Source of the DNA: Conexibacter sp. CPCC 205762
Lineage (GTDB): Bacteria; Actinomycetota; Thermoleophilia; Solirubrobacterales; Solirubrobacteraceae
Assembly (NCBI RefSeq): GCF_030646155.1
Contig: NZ_JAUTDN010000003.1
Location: 124,001-188,000, forward strand
Direction of reading: 5' to 3'
DNA: 64,000 nt
The position numbers and the translations under genes were made by a program. The number at the start of each line of letters is the position of its first letter. Position 1 is the first letter of the stretch. Shown here piece after piece: positions 34,575 to 42,934 of the stretch. The notes under the pieces are model-generated. The model did not search any database and was not told the DNA's origin. It worked only from the letters and a program-made list of their open reading frames with translations.

Positions 34575-36338
34575 ATGGGTACCTTGAACTGGAGCCTCCT
34601 CACCCCGCTGCAGAGACGAGACCCCGTGAACGACCCCAGCATCCTCAATCCCGGACAGCGCGACGCCGCGCTGGAGCGCATGGCGAACGAGACCTTCGAG
34701 GTCGTCGTGATCGGCGGCGGCGTCGTCGGCTGCTCGGCCGCGCTCGACGCCGCCACGCGCGGCCTGTCGGTCGCATTGGTCGAGGCGCGCGACTTCGCCG
34801 CCGGCACCTCCAGCCGCTCCAGCAAGCTGATCCACGGCGGCCTGCGCTACCTCGAGCAGCTCGACTTCGGACTCGTGCGCGAGGCGCTCAGCGAGCGCAG
34901 ACTGCTGCTGACGCGGATCGCGCCCCACCTCGTCAAGCCCGTGCCGTTCCTCTACCCGCTCGAGCACCGCGTCTGGGAGCGCGGCTACGTCGGCGCCGGG
35001 ATGGTCCTCTACGACGAGATGGCCGGTCACGCCGGCGTCCCGAGACACCGCCACCTGACCAAGCGCCAGGCGCTGCGGATCGCTCCCGGGCTCAAGTCCG
35101 ACGCGCTGATCGGCGCGATCCAGTACCACGACGCGAAGGTCGACGACGCCCGCCACACGCTCACGATCGCCCGCACGGCCGCCTTCTACGGCGCCGCGAT
35201 CGCCAACAACGCGCCGGTCGTCGGCTTCCTGCGCGAGGGCGAGCGCGTGACCGGCGTGCGCGTGCGCGACGTCGCCAGCGACAGGGAGATAGAGGTCCGC
35301 GGGCAGCAGGTGATCAACTCGACCGGCGTCTGGACCGACGACCTCCAGCACCTCGTCGGCGAGCGCGGCAAGTTCAGAGTGCGCGCCTCGAAGGGGATCC
35401 ACCTCGTCGTCCCAAAGGACCGCATCCAGCTCGACACCGGGCTGATCCTCAGAACGGAGAAGTCGGTCCTGTTCGTGATCCCGTGGGGCCGCCACTGGAT
35501 AGTTGGCACGACCGACACCGACTGGGAGCTGCACAAGGCCCACCCGGCCGCGAGCCGCACCGACATCGACTACGTGCTCGAGCATGCCAACAGAGTGCTG
35601 GCGCAGCCGCTCACGCACGCCGACGTCGAGGGCGTCTACGCCGGCCTGCGGCCGCTGCTGTCGGGCGAGTCGGAGTCGACCTCGAAGCTGAGCCGCGAGC
35701 ACAGCGTCGCGGTCCCGGTGCCCGGCCTCGTCGCAGTCGCCGGCGGCAAGTACACGACCAGCCGGATCATGGGCAAGGACGCGGTCGACGCGGCGGTGCG
35801 CGGGCTCGAGCGCTCGGTGCCGCCGTCGAGCACCGACAGAACGGAGCTGCTCGGTGCCGACGGCTACTGGGCGCTGTGGAACGGCCGCCGGCGGCTCGCG
35901 CGCGAGAGCGGGCTGCACATCGCGCGCGTCGAGCACCTGCTCAACCGCTACGGCTCGCGGATCGGCGACCTGTTCGACCTGATCGCCGAGCGGCCGGAGC
36001 TGGCCGAGCCGCTGCCGGGGGCGGACGACTACCTCCAGGTCGAGGTCGTCCACGCCGCCTCGCACGAGGGCGCGCGCCACCTCGACGACGTGCTCGCGCG
36101 GCGCACGCGGATCTCGATCGAGACCTTCCACCGCGGCACCGAGACGGCGCCGCGCGCGGCCGAGCTGATGGCCGAGGTGCTCGGCTGGAGCAGAGCCGAG
36201 ACGAGCAGAGAGGTCGAGACCTACGTCGCCCGCGTCGAGGCCGAGCGGCGCTCGCAGGAGCAGCCCGACGACAAGGCGGCCGACGAGGTCCGCACCGCCG
36301 CGCCCGACCTGCTCGCCGGCGTCACCGCCGACGCCTGA
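34575..36338 (+). CDS. glpD: Glycerol-3-phosphate dehydrogenase (FAD-dependent)
   Basis: A 587-residue flavoprotein. FAD-binding VVVIGGGVVGCSAALDAA lies near residue 44, and SSRSSKLIHGGLRYLEQLDF near 80 is diagnostic of GlpD. GTTDTDW near 312 and AGGKYTTSR near 390 bind FAD and substrate. A C-terminal helical domain is present. It oxidises glycerol-3-phosphate to dihydroxyacetone phosphate at the membrane and passes electrons to quinone. ATG 34575 is used here, but GTG 34626 or ATG 34680 would remove an untypical N-terminal extension. No glpF/K genes are adjacent. Confidence 0.94.
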   Translation: MGTLNWSLLTPLQRRDPVNDPSILNPGQRDAALERMANETFEVVVIGGGVVGCSAALDAATRGLSVALVEARDFAAGTSSRSSKLIHGGLRYLEQLDFGLVREALSERRLLLTRIAPHLVKPVPFLYPLEHRVWERGYVGAGMVLYDEMAGHAGVPRHRHLTKRQALRIAPGLKSDALIGAIQYHDAKVDDARHTLTIARTAAFYGAAIANNAPVVGFLREGERVTGVRVRDVASDREIEVRGQQVINSTGVWTDDLQHLVGERGKFRVRASKGIHLVVPKDRIQLDTGLILRTEKSVLFVIPWGRHWIVGTTDTDWELHKAHPAASRTDIDYVLEHANRVLAQPLTHADVEGVYAGLRPLLSGESESTSKLSREHSVAVPVPGLVAVAGGKYTTSRIMGKDAVDAAVRGLERSVPPSSTDRTELLGADGYWALWNGRRRLARESGLHIARVEHLLNRYGSRIGDLFDLIAERPELAEPLPGADDYLQVEVVHAASHEGARHLDDVLARRTRISIETFHRGTETAPRAAELMAEVLGWSRAETSREVETYVARVEAERRSQEQPDDKAADEVRTAAPDLLAGVTADA

Positions 36339-36349
36339 GGCAGGCGCGG

Positions 36350-36383
36350 CCCGGCCGGATCGCCCGCGCGGCGGCCGGCCGGG
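36350..36383. terminator. Hairpin between glpD and tetR (convergent)
   Basis: CCCGGCCGG (36350-36358) and CCGGCCGGG (36375-36383) form a perfect 9-bp stem with a 16-base loop. The right arm abuts the tetR stop. Confidence 0.6.
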
Positions 36384-37052
36384 TCAGCGGTGCGAGCCGG
36401 GGCGGGTGCCTCTCCAGGCGCCCATCGCGACGTCGAGCTGGGCCTCGTCGAGCGCCGGCAGCGGCAGCGGCTCCTGCCCGGGGCGCGCTCTCAGGCCGTC
36501 GAGCACGATCGCGAGGAAGCGGCGCCACAGCTGCGGCTCGACGTCGCGCGAGAAGTCGACGACGGTCGCGAGCATCATCTGCATCACGGGCGTGTCCTGG
36601 CCCTCGACGTCGGGCCGCATCTGGCCGGCGGCACGGGCCCGCTCGACCAGCTCGGTGACGACCGGCGCGAGCGTCTCGCGCGCGTGCGCGACGCGCTCCT
36701 GGCCATGGCCGCTCTCGAACAGCAGCTCCTTCAGCGCGCGGTCTCTCGCCTGTCTGTCGAGCGCGCCCTCCATGAAGAAGACGAAGCCCTCCCACGGGTC
36801 GGCGAGCGCGAGGCCCTCGCGGCCCAGCTCCGCGAGCGCCTCGATCTGCTCGACGAACAGCGCCTCGATCAGCTCGTCCTTGTTCGCGAAGCGACGGTAG
36901 ACGGTGCCGACGCCGACGCCCGCGTGGTGGGCGACGTCGTCCATGGTGACGGCGAGCCCACGGGTCGCGAAGACCTCCTTGGCGGCGTCGAGGATGCGAC
37001 GCAGGTTGCGCTCGGCGTCCTTGCGGAGCGGTCTCGTGCCGGCGCTGCTCAT
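36384..37052 (-). CDS. TetR-family regulator of the adjacent exporter
   Basis: A 222-residue regulator. The helix-turn-helix at about residues 20-65 reads ILDAAKEVFATRGLAVTMDD and HAGVGVGTVYRRFANKDELI, and the YRRF form is common in actinobacterial exporter repressors. The start at ATG 37052 is chosen; TTG 37070 would add six residues. It is divergent from a DHA2-type MFS exporter and is probably its repressor. Confidence 0.9.
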   Translation of the reverse strand: MSSAGTRPLRKDAERNLRRILDAAKEVFATRGLAVTMDDVAHHAGVGVGTVYRRFANKDELIEALFVEQIEALAELGREGLALADPWEGFVFFMEGALDRQARDRALKELLFESGHGQERVAHARETLAPVVTELVERARAAGQMRPDVEGQDTPVMQMMLATVVDFSRDVEPQLWRRFLAIVLDGLRARPGQEPLPLPALDEAQLDVAMGAWRGTRPGSHR

Positions 37053-37072
37053 GTTCCTGGACCGTACCAAAT

Positions 37073-37113
37073 CGGAGAGACTACCTCCGTTTCATGATAA
37101 AGTAGAGGCCTCT
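37073..37113. promoter_or_regulatory. tetR/MFS divergent promoter with two palindromes
   Basis: CGGAG-N7-CTCCG at 37073-37089 and the perfect 10-mer AGAGGCCTCT at 37104-37113 flank an AT-rich GATAAA (-10-like) stretch. They are likely TetR operators for both genes. Confidence 0.45.
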
Positions 37114-37166
37114 CCTCCGCTTCCCGCCGCTCTCATCACCCGGCGCGGATCCCTTCGAAAGGCCCC

Positions 37167-38633
37167 ATGCCCACCCCGCATTCCGCTTCCAACGACCCGC
37201 ACCACGCGCGTCGCTGGCTGATCCTCGCGCTGATCGGGATCGCCCAGCTGATGGTCGTGCTCGACGCGACGATCGTGAACATCGCCCTGCCGTCCGCGCA
37301 GGAGTCGCTCGGCTTCTCCGACGCCAACCGCCAGTGGGTCGTCACCGCCTACGCGCTCGCGTTCGGCTCGCTGCTGCTGCTCGGCGGCCGCATCGGCGAC
37401 CTGATCGGCCGCAAGCGCGTCTTCGTCGTCGGCCTGCTCGGCTTCGCGATCGCGTCGGCGATCGGCGGCGCGGCGCAGAGCTTCGGCATGCTCGTCTTCG
37501 CCCGCGCGCTGCAGGGCGTCTTCGGCGCGCTGCTGGCGCCGGCCGCGCTGTCGCTGCTCACCACCACCTTCACCGACCCGGCCGAGCGCGGCAGAGCGTT
37601 CGGCATCTTCGGCGCGATCGCCGGCTCCGGCGCCGCCGTCGGCCTGCTGCTCGGCGGCGTCCTGACCGAGTACCTGTCGTGGCGCTGGTGCCTCTACGTC
37701 AACCTGCTGTTCGCCGTCCCGGCCGCGCTCGGCGGCCTCTCGCTGCTGCACGAGGTCGGCCACCCCGACCGCCCGCGGCTCGACCTGCCCGGCACGCTCA
37801 CCTCCGGGCTCGGCCTCTTCTCGCTCGTGTTCGGCTTCGCGAAGGCGGAGACCGACGGCTGGGGCGCCGGCATCACGATCGGCTTCCTCGTCGCCGCCGT
37901 CGTCCTGCTGACCGCGTTCGTCGCGCTGCAGGCGCGCGTCGCCAACCCGCTGCTGCCGCTGCACGTCGTCAAGGACCGCGACCGCGGCGGCGCCTACCTC
38001 GCGATGGGGATCACCGGCGCGGGCATGTTCGGCGTCTTCCTGTTCCTGACGTACTACCTGCAGCAGACGCTCGGCTTCACGCCGGTGCAGACCGGCCTCG
38101 CCTTCCTGCCGATGAGCTTCGCGATCATGTTCACCGCGACGATGGCGACGGCGAGGCTGATGCCGCGCTTCGGCCACAAGCCGCTGATCGTGCCCGGCAT
38201 GGGCGCGGCCGCGCTCGCGATGGTGTGGCTGGCGCAGGTCGGCGCCGACTCCAGCTACGCGACGCACGTGCTGCCGCCGCTGGTGCTGATGGGCCTCGGC
38301 CTCGGCCTCGTGTTCGCGCCCGCGATGAGCATCGCGACCGTCGGCGTCGCGCGTCACGACGCCGGCATCGCCTCCGCGATGGTCAACACGATGCAGCAGG
38401 TCGGCGGCTCGGTCGGCACCGCGCTGCTGTCGACGCTGTTCGCCAGCGCCGTCAGCGGCTTCATCGCCGACAACGGCCCGCAGGCCGCCGGCGACGCCGC
38501 CGTCCACGGCTACACGACCGCGTTCTGGTGGTCGGCCGCGATCTTCGCCGTCGGCACGGTCGTCTCCGCGCTGCTGCTGAAGGGCGGCGTGAAGGAGCTG
38601 GACCCGGACGCGGAGCCGGTGCTCGCGCACTGA
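37167..38633 (+). CDS. DHA2-family MFS drug exporter (EmrB/QacA type)
   Basis: A 488-residue membrane protein with about 14 helices. Motif D1 LMVVLDATIVNIALPS is at residues 27-42, motif A GGRIGDLIGRKR near 73, and motif C-like FGIFGAIAGSGAAVGLLLGG near 145. These define the 14-helix proton-driven multidrug exporters. It sits next to a divergent TetR gene and ends in a hairpin shared with the convergent secreted-protein gene. Its drug range cannot be read from sequence. Confidence 0.93.
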   Translation: MPTPHSASNDPHHARRWLILALIGIAQLMVVLDATIVNIALPSAQESLGFSDANRQWVVTAYALAFGSLLLLGGRIGDLIGRKRVFVVGLLGFAIASAIGGAAQSFGMLVFARALQGVFGALLAPAALSLLTTTFTDPAERGRAFGIFGAIAGSGAAVGLLLGGVLTEYLSWRWCLYVNLLFAVPAALGGLSLLHEVGHPDRPRLDLPGTLTSGLGLFSLVFGFAKAETDGWGAGITIGFLVAAVVLLTAFVALQARVANPLLPLHVVKDRDRGGAYLAMGITGAGMFGVFLFLTYYLQQTLGFTPVQTGLAFLPMSFAIMFTATMATARLMPRFGHKPLIVPGMGAAALAMVWLAQVGADSSYATHVLPPLVLMGLGLGLVFAPAMSIATVGVARHDAGIASAMVNTMQQVGGSVGTALLSTLFASAVSGFIADNGPQAAGDAAVHGYTTAFWWSAAIFAVGTVVSALLLKGGVKELDPDAEPVLAH

Positions 38634-38650
38634 GGCGCGAGCGCGGCGGG

Positions 38651-38670
38651 GCGGGCGCCGACGCGCCCGC
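38651..38670. terminator. Hairpin between convergent genes
   Basis: GCGGGCG and CGCCCGC form a perfect 7-bp stem with a 6-base loop, ending at the stop codon of the minus-strand gene. Confidence 0.55.
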
Positions 38671-39575
38671 TACTCGCTCGGAACGCTGACGCCGCCGCCG
38701 CTGGAGGGGGCGGTCGGCGTCGGTGCCGGCACGGTCGGCGCGATCGGCGCCAGCCCCTCCGCGACGTCGTAGGGCACGCCCGCGCCGCCGTTGCTGCCGG
38801 CGTTGGGGCCGCCGCCGCTCTCGACCACGCCGGCGACGCCGCCGCTGCCCTTGGAGGTGCCGAGACCGGCGCCGTCGCCGGCCGCTCTCGCGGTCGCCAG
38901 CCGCACGCTGTCGAAGTCGACCTCGGCGCCGACGCGCGCGTTGCGGTTGACGAGGCGTATCTCGATCCGCGCGCCGAGCCCTCTGTCTCTCGCTCTCGCG
39001 GTGTAGGCGATCGCGGTCTCGGCGAAGCTGCCGTCGGCCGGCTTGACGCGATCGACCTCCTTCGCCAGCAGGTGGCCGCCAGCGCGCAGCTCGATCCGGT
39101 AGCCGGGGAAGCCGCCGACCGAGAAGCCGCGCACGTCGTCGCTGCGCGGGTTGCCGATCGCGACCTCGAGGATGTAGCGGGTGCCGGCCGTCAGCCGCAG
39201 CCGCGTCTGCTGGCGCAGGCCCAGCTCGCCGCGGCCCGGCCCGCCGGCGACGTAGACGAAGCCGACCGCGGAGCCCTCGGGCACGCCGGTCGTCGGGTAC
39301 GCCTCTCTCGGCGGCGTCCAGGTGCCGAGCACGGTCGCCTGGCCGCTGAAGGGGTCGGCGACCGGCGCCACCAGCTTGCGCGGATCCCAGAAGTCCCAGC
39401 CGCTGACCGGCAGCGGGTCGTTCTGGCTCGTGAAGGCCCGGTCGGCCGCGGCGGAGCGCTCGAAGCCGCCGTTGGCGACGGTCGCGGCACCGGCAGCGGA
39501 CGGCGCGATCAGCCCGGCGAGCATGGCCGGTACGACGATCGACGCACGTGCGCGGCGTGCGGAGGCGCGATTCAT
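38670..39575 (-). CDS. Secreted beta-sandwich protein, function unknown
   Basis: A 301-residue protein. The signal peptide runs to about residue 30 (MLAGLIAPSAAGA). The mature part opens with VANGGFE and contains a GWDFWDP stretch, like HpiC1/DUF642-type carbohydrate-binding sandwiches. A Gly/Ser/Pro-rich tail (about 235-301, GSNGGAGV, PTVPAPTPTAP) resembles a cell-wall-spanning linker. Neither an LPXTG nor a PEP-CTERM sorting signal is present. It is probably a surface or extracellular binding protein. The 139 bases upstream hold its promoter, but no clear site was recognised. Confidence 0.7.
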   Translation of the reverse strand: MNRASARRARASIVVPAMLAGLIAPSAAGAATVANGGFERSAAADRAFTSQNDPLPVSGWDFWDPRKLVAPVADPFSGQATVLGTWTPPREAYPTTGVPEGSAVGFVYVAGGPGRGELGLRQQTRLRLTAGTRYILEVAIGNPRSDDVRGFSVGGFPGYRIELRAGGHLLAKEVDRVKPADGSFAETAIAYTARARDRGLGARIEIRLVNRNARVGAEVDFDSVRLATARAAGDGAGLGTSKGSGGVAGVVESGGGPNAGSNGGAGVPYDVAEGLAPIAPTVPAPTPTAPSSGGGVSVPSE

Positions 39576-39714
39576 CAGGTCCCTTCGGTCAACGGTGCAC
39601 GGGAGGCGAGCGCGCGGGAGCGTACCCTGGGGTTTCGCCGCGTGGAAGCGCCGCACGAGCACTTGCCAAACGGGCGTTTCCTCGCAGTCGCGGTCGCTGC
39701 ACGCGCGCTTGCAA

Positions 39715-40041
39715 TCACTCCTCGGCGAGCGCCTTGAGGGCGGCGAGGCGGCGGTCCCAGGAGGCCGCGAGCGTCGCCATCCGGCGGGCGGTCGCGTCGA
39801 GCTGCGCCGGCTCGACGCGGAAGCGCACCTCGCGCCCGGCGCGCCGCCGCGAGACGAGGCCGGCCTCGTCGAGCACGCCGAGGTGCTTGATCACCGCCGG
39901 GCGGCTGACCGGCAGCTCGGCCGCGAGCGTCGTCGCCGTTCCCTCGCCCTGCTGCGCGAGGGTGCTCAGCAGCCGCCAGCGGGTCGGGTCGGCGAGCGCG
40001 GCGAAGATCGCCGGCGCGGGATCGGCGACCGCGGCGCTCAC
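39715..40041 (-). CDS. ArsR-family regulator
   Basis: 108 residues from GTG 40041. The start overlaps the upstream SRPBCC stop by 4 bases (GTGA). The winged helix shows IFAALADPTRWRLLSTLAQQ near residue 11 and AAELPVSRPAVIKHLGVLDE near 39. No metal-binding ELCVCDL motif is present, so it belongs to the non-metal ArsR group usually linked to AHSA1/SRPBCC partners. The order is unusual, with the regulator second. Confidence 0.9.
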   Translation of the reverse strand: MSAAVADPAPAIFAALADPTRWRLLSTLAQQGEGTATTLAAELPVSRPAVIKHLGVLDEAGLVSRRRAGREVRFRVEPAQLDATARRMATLAASWDRRLAALKALAEE

Positions 40042-40499
40042 GCCGTCGTCACCGCCACCGCGTGCTCGGCCAGCTCGGCCAGCTCCTGCGCCCAGCCGCG
40101 CGTGTTGCCGGCGAGCCGCACGGCGCGCTCGGCGGCCTCCAGCTCGAGCCCGTCGAAGCCGGTCTCGACGACGCCGACGCGCGTGCGCTCGCCCTCGGCC
40201 GCGAGCGTGAACTCGACCAGCGTCGAGTTGCCCGGCGTCGTCTCGTCGCGCGTCTCTCTCGCGTAGTGCCAGCGGTAGGCGAAGCGGCGCGGCGGCTCGA
40301 CCACCTCGACGCGCCCGTGGACGGTGCCGTGGTCCTTCCAGCTGAACGACAGCGCGCCGCCGGGGCGCAGGTCGATCTCCGCGCCGATGTCGCCGAACCA
40401 GCGGCCGACGTGCTCGGCGCTGGTCACCAGCTCCCACACGCGCTCGACGGGCGCGGCGATCAGGACGCTGCTCTCGATGCGGTCGGTCTCGCTTGCCAT
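40038..40499 (-). CDS. SRPBCC (AHSA1-like) protein
   Basis: A 153-residue START-fold protein. It begins IESSVLIAAPVERVWELVTS, the usual AHSA1 opening, and has SAEHVGRWFGDIGAEIDLRPGG near 27 and a C-terminal helix RGWAQELAELAEHA. It binds a hydrophobic ligand or acts as an activator of unknown partner. It is co-transcribed with the ArsR gene that follows. Two GGTTACAC direct repeats (40534-40541 and 40568-40575) lie in its promoter region. Confidence 0.88.
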   Translation of the reverse strand: MASETDRIESSVLIAAPVERVWELVTSAEHVGRWFGDIGAEIDLRPGGALSFSWKDHGTVHGRVEVVEPPRRFAYRWHYARETRDETTPGNSTLVEFTLAAEGERTRVGVVETGFDGLELEAAERAVRLAGNTRGWAQELAELAEHAVAVTTA

Positions 40500-40533
40500 G
40501 AGGCACCTCCGTCAGGTCGTAGTGTCACCCGCA

Positions 40534-40575
40534 GGTTACACATATCCTGGCCAAGGCGCAACCACACGGTTACAC
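40534..40575. promoter_or_regulatory. Direct repeats upstream of SRPBCC-arsR
   Basis: GGTTACAC occurs at 40534-40541 and 40568-40575, 34 bases apart (about three helical turns), in the AT-richer spacer between divergent genes. They are possible ArsR half sites. Confidence 0.35.
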
Positions 40576-40641
40576 CTCGGCAGGCGAACGAGCGGGACCT
40601 CCCCCATGCGCCGACACCCGCGCGGGCCTAGCGTGACGCCG

Positions 40642-42012
40642 ATGCCCCATCGCCCGCTGCTCGCCACCACCGTCATCGCCGCGCTCGCCCTCGCCGCCGG
40701 CGACGCCTCCGCCGCCTACACGCTCGGCACCAGCCCCGACGCCGCGCTCCCCGACAGCCCGCGCGCCGGCTGCGCGCCCGCGCCGGCCTGCAGCGTCGCG
40801 CAGGAGCGGCTCGCGAACGAGCCGCTGCGCGTCACGCTGCCCGGCGTCGTCGTCGGCTGGCGCGCCCACGGGCTCGGCGGGCAGGTGCGGCTGCGGCGCG
40901 TCGGCGGCGGCGCGACCGCACCGGCGGCGCTGCCGAGCGGGACGGCCGGCAGCGTCGCGCAGAGCGCGCAGCTGCCGGTCGCCGCCGGCGACCTGCTCGC
41001 CTTCGACCTGCTCGACGGCGCGCAGCTGTCGCGCGAGCCCGACCCGTTCCAGCTCGGCGCCTACGCGATCTCGACCTGGGCGCCGCCGCTGGCCGACGGC
41101 GAGACGCGCACGCCGAGCAGCAGCTTCGAGGGATACCTCTACGCGCAGGCGACGATCGAGCCCGACGCCGACGGCGACGGCCTCGGCGACGAGACGCAGG
41201 ATCCCGACCACGGCCAACCGCCGGTCAGGACGGGCGGGGACGGTGTCGCAGGGGACACGCCCCCGGGAGGGGGCGGCGGCACGCCCGACGGCGACGGCGG
41301 CAGAGGCGGCGTGAGCACGCCGAGACTGACCCCGATCCCGAAGGGCGGCCCCGCGCTGAGACTGCCGGCGAAGGCCCGCGCCGGCGCCGACGGCGCCGTC
41401 GCGCTGCAGCTCGCCAACCCCTACGCGGCCGCGCTGACCGGCAGCGTGACGCTGAAGCAGGGCCGCGCCCGCCTCGCCGGCACGCGCCTCTCGCTCGCCG
41501 CCGGCGGCAGCCGCACGCTGCGGCTGCGCCTCGGCGCGGCGGCCAGGCGCGCGCTCGCGGGCGGCGCGACGCTGCGGCTGACGCTGACCACGACGCTGAA
41601 GGCGAAGGGCGGCAAGGCGCGCACGACGACGCGCGCGCTGACGGTCCTGTCGAGCACAGCGGTCGACGGCACCTACAGAGCCTCCGACGGACAGGTGATG
41701 GTCGTCAGAGGCGGCGTCGTGACGACCTTCAGCGGCGACATCACGCTCTGGTGCACGCGCGCGAAGGTGCAGAAGAGAGTCGCCTACTTCATGGGCTCCG
41801 ACGATCCGGACCCGCTCGTCGGGGGTGACGGCAGCTTCGCGTGGGAGGCGACGAAGGGCTACGGCGTCGTGAAGCTGAAGTTCGACGGCCGCGTCAACGG
41901 CCGCACGGCGAGCGGCAAGCTCGTCGTCGAGGACCGCTCGCCGCTGCTCGGCACCGGGCGCTTCGAATTCGACTACTGCTTTGCCGGAAAGAAGTGGACC
42001 TTGAGACGGTAG
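40642..42012 (+). CDS. Secreted protein with calcium-binding-type loop
   Basis: A 456-residue protein. The signal is LLATTVIAALALAAGDASA (to about residue 25). The first domain (about 30-170) is a beta-rich unit of unknown type. DADGDGLGDETQDP near 176 matches thrombospondin type 3/EF-hand-like calcium loops. A Gly/Pro-rich linker is followed by a sandwich domain (about 235-350) and a C-terminal basic domain (about 355-456, VDGTYRASDGQVMVVRGGVV). No enzyme motif is seen. It is likely an extracellular structural or adhesive protein. Confidence 0.75.
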   Translation: MPHRPLLATTVIAALALAAGDASAAYTLGTSPDAALPDSPRAGCAPAPACSVAQERLANEPLRVTLPGVVVGWRAHGLGGQVRLRRVGGGATAPAALPSGTAGSVAQSAQLPVAAGDLLAFDLLDGAQLSREPDPFQLGAYAISTWAPPLADGETRTPSSSFEGYLYAQATIEPDADGDGLGDETQDPDHGQPPVRTGGDGVAGDTPPGGGGGTPDGDGGRGGVSTPRLTPIPKGGPALRLPAKARAGADGAVALQLANPYAAALTGSVTLKQGRARLAGTRLSLAAGGSRTLRLRLGAAARRALAGGATLRLTLTTTLKAKGGKARTTTRALTVLSSTAVDGTYRASDGQVMVVRGGVVTTFSGDITLWCTRAKVQKRVAYFMGSDDPDPLVGGDGSFAWEATKGYGVVKLKFDGRVNGRTASGKLVVEDRSPLLGTGRFEFDYCFAGKKWTLRR

Positions 42013-42073
42013 CGCTCAAGCGCCAGCACGCGAGGCCGATGGACCGGGAGACATCCATCGGGGAGGTATCGAC

Positions 42074-42874
42074 ATGCTGAAGCGAGCGATCGCACTCGCG
42101 CTGGCCCTCGCGCTGGCGCCGCTGGCGCTGGGAGCGCCGGCCGCAGGGGCGGCGACGAAGACGAAGAAGGCCGCGACCACGTGCGTCGTCAAGAAGACGA
42201 AGGTGCGCGGCAGAGTCGTCAAGAAGCGGGTCTGCAGAAGAGCGGCCGCCAAGCGCGGCCCCAGAGGCGCCAGAGGCGCGACCGGCTCCCAGGGCGCCTC
42301 CGGGCCGCAGGGGGCGACGGGTCCGCAAGGCGCCACGGGCCCGCAGGGTCCCGCCGGCCCGCAGGGCGAGGCCGCGCCGCAGGCCGGCGTCGCCAGATAC
42401 GCCGTCGCGACCGGGACCGTGACGACCAGATCGGCGACCTACGTCGCGCTCTCCGGCGGCCCGTCGCTGACCGTGACGGTCCCGCCGTCCGGGATCGTCC
42501 AGGTCGCGGCCGCGGTCGAGTCGCTGCCCGACGAGCCGGACATCGGCGACGGCGCCGTCTCGCTCTACGAGGACGGCGTGCAGGTGCCGGGCCAGGCGAC
42601 CGGCCAGTCCGACGATGGCAACGGCGTCTGCTATGGCCCCGACGGCGTCCTCTTCGACGTCTTCGGCTCGGCCCCCGGCACCTACGGCACCGGCACCTCG
42701 TTCGGCGTGCTCGGCTACTGCACGACGGTCGGCCTGCCGACGTTCGTCGTCTTCCAGGCGAGAGCCGGCACGCACGTCTACGAGCTGCGCTACGCCTTCA
42801 CCACCTGCGGCTGCGGCACGGGCGACCACGCCTCGTTCAGAAACCGCAGACTGTGGGTGATCCCGCAGGTCTGA
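42074..42874 (+). CDS. Secreted collagen-like protein
   Basis: A 266-residue protein with signal [21 protein letters not shown] strongly basic stretch ([16 protein letters not shown]) precedes about 13 Gly-X-Y triplets at residues 62-100 ([12 protein letters not shown] then GPQGAT repeats). A C-terminal beta-rich domain of about 160 residues follows; it may be a trimerisation head, C1q/TNF-like in layout. GGGGAGG precedes the ATG. It probably forms a trimeric extracellular fibre. The convergent neighbour is separated by a strong hairpin. Confidence 0.85.
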   Translation: MLKRAIALALALALAPLALGAPAAGAATKTKKAATTCVVKKTKVRGRVVKKRVCRRAAAKRGPRGARGATGSQGASGPQGATGPQGATGPQGPAGPQGEAAPQAGVARYAVATGTVTTRSATYVALSGGPSLTVTVPPSGIVQVAAAVESLPDEPDIGDGAVSLYEDGVQVPGQATGQSDDGNGVCYGPDGVLFDVFGSAPGTYGTGTSFGVLGYCTTVGLPTFVVFQARAGTHVYELRYAFTTCGCGTGDHASFRNRRLWVIPQV

Positions 42875-42888
42875 GGACCCGCACGGGC

Positions 42889-42917
42889 GGGCCGGCGCCT
42901 CGCTGCGAGGCGCCGGC
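42889..42917. terminator. Strong bidirectional hairpin terminator
   Basis: A perfect 13-bp stem GGCCGGCGCCTCG / CGAGGCGCCGGCC with a 3-base loop, midway between the convergent collagen-like gene and the end of the ten-gene operon. No T-run follows. Confidence 0.7.
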
Positions 42918-42934
42918 CGTCCGCGTTCGAGCCG

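Noticed and set aside
34461..36131. Extended minus frame upstream of the large secreted hydrolase
   Set aside because: It is antisense to glpD. The signal peptide starts at TTG 34460, where a ribosome site is present.
42250..42380. Glycine-rich repeats as a DNA repeat element
   Set aside because: They are the collagen triplets of one gene, with codon variation, not a separate repeat.
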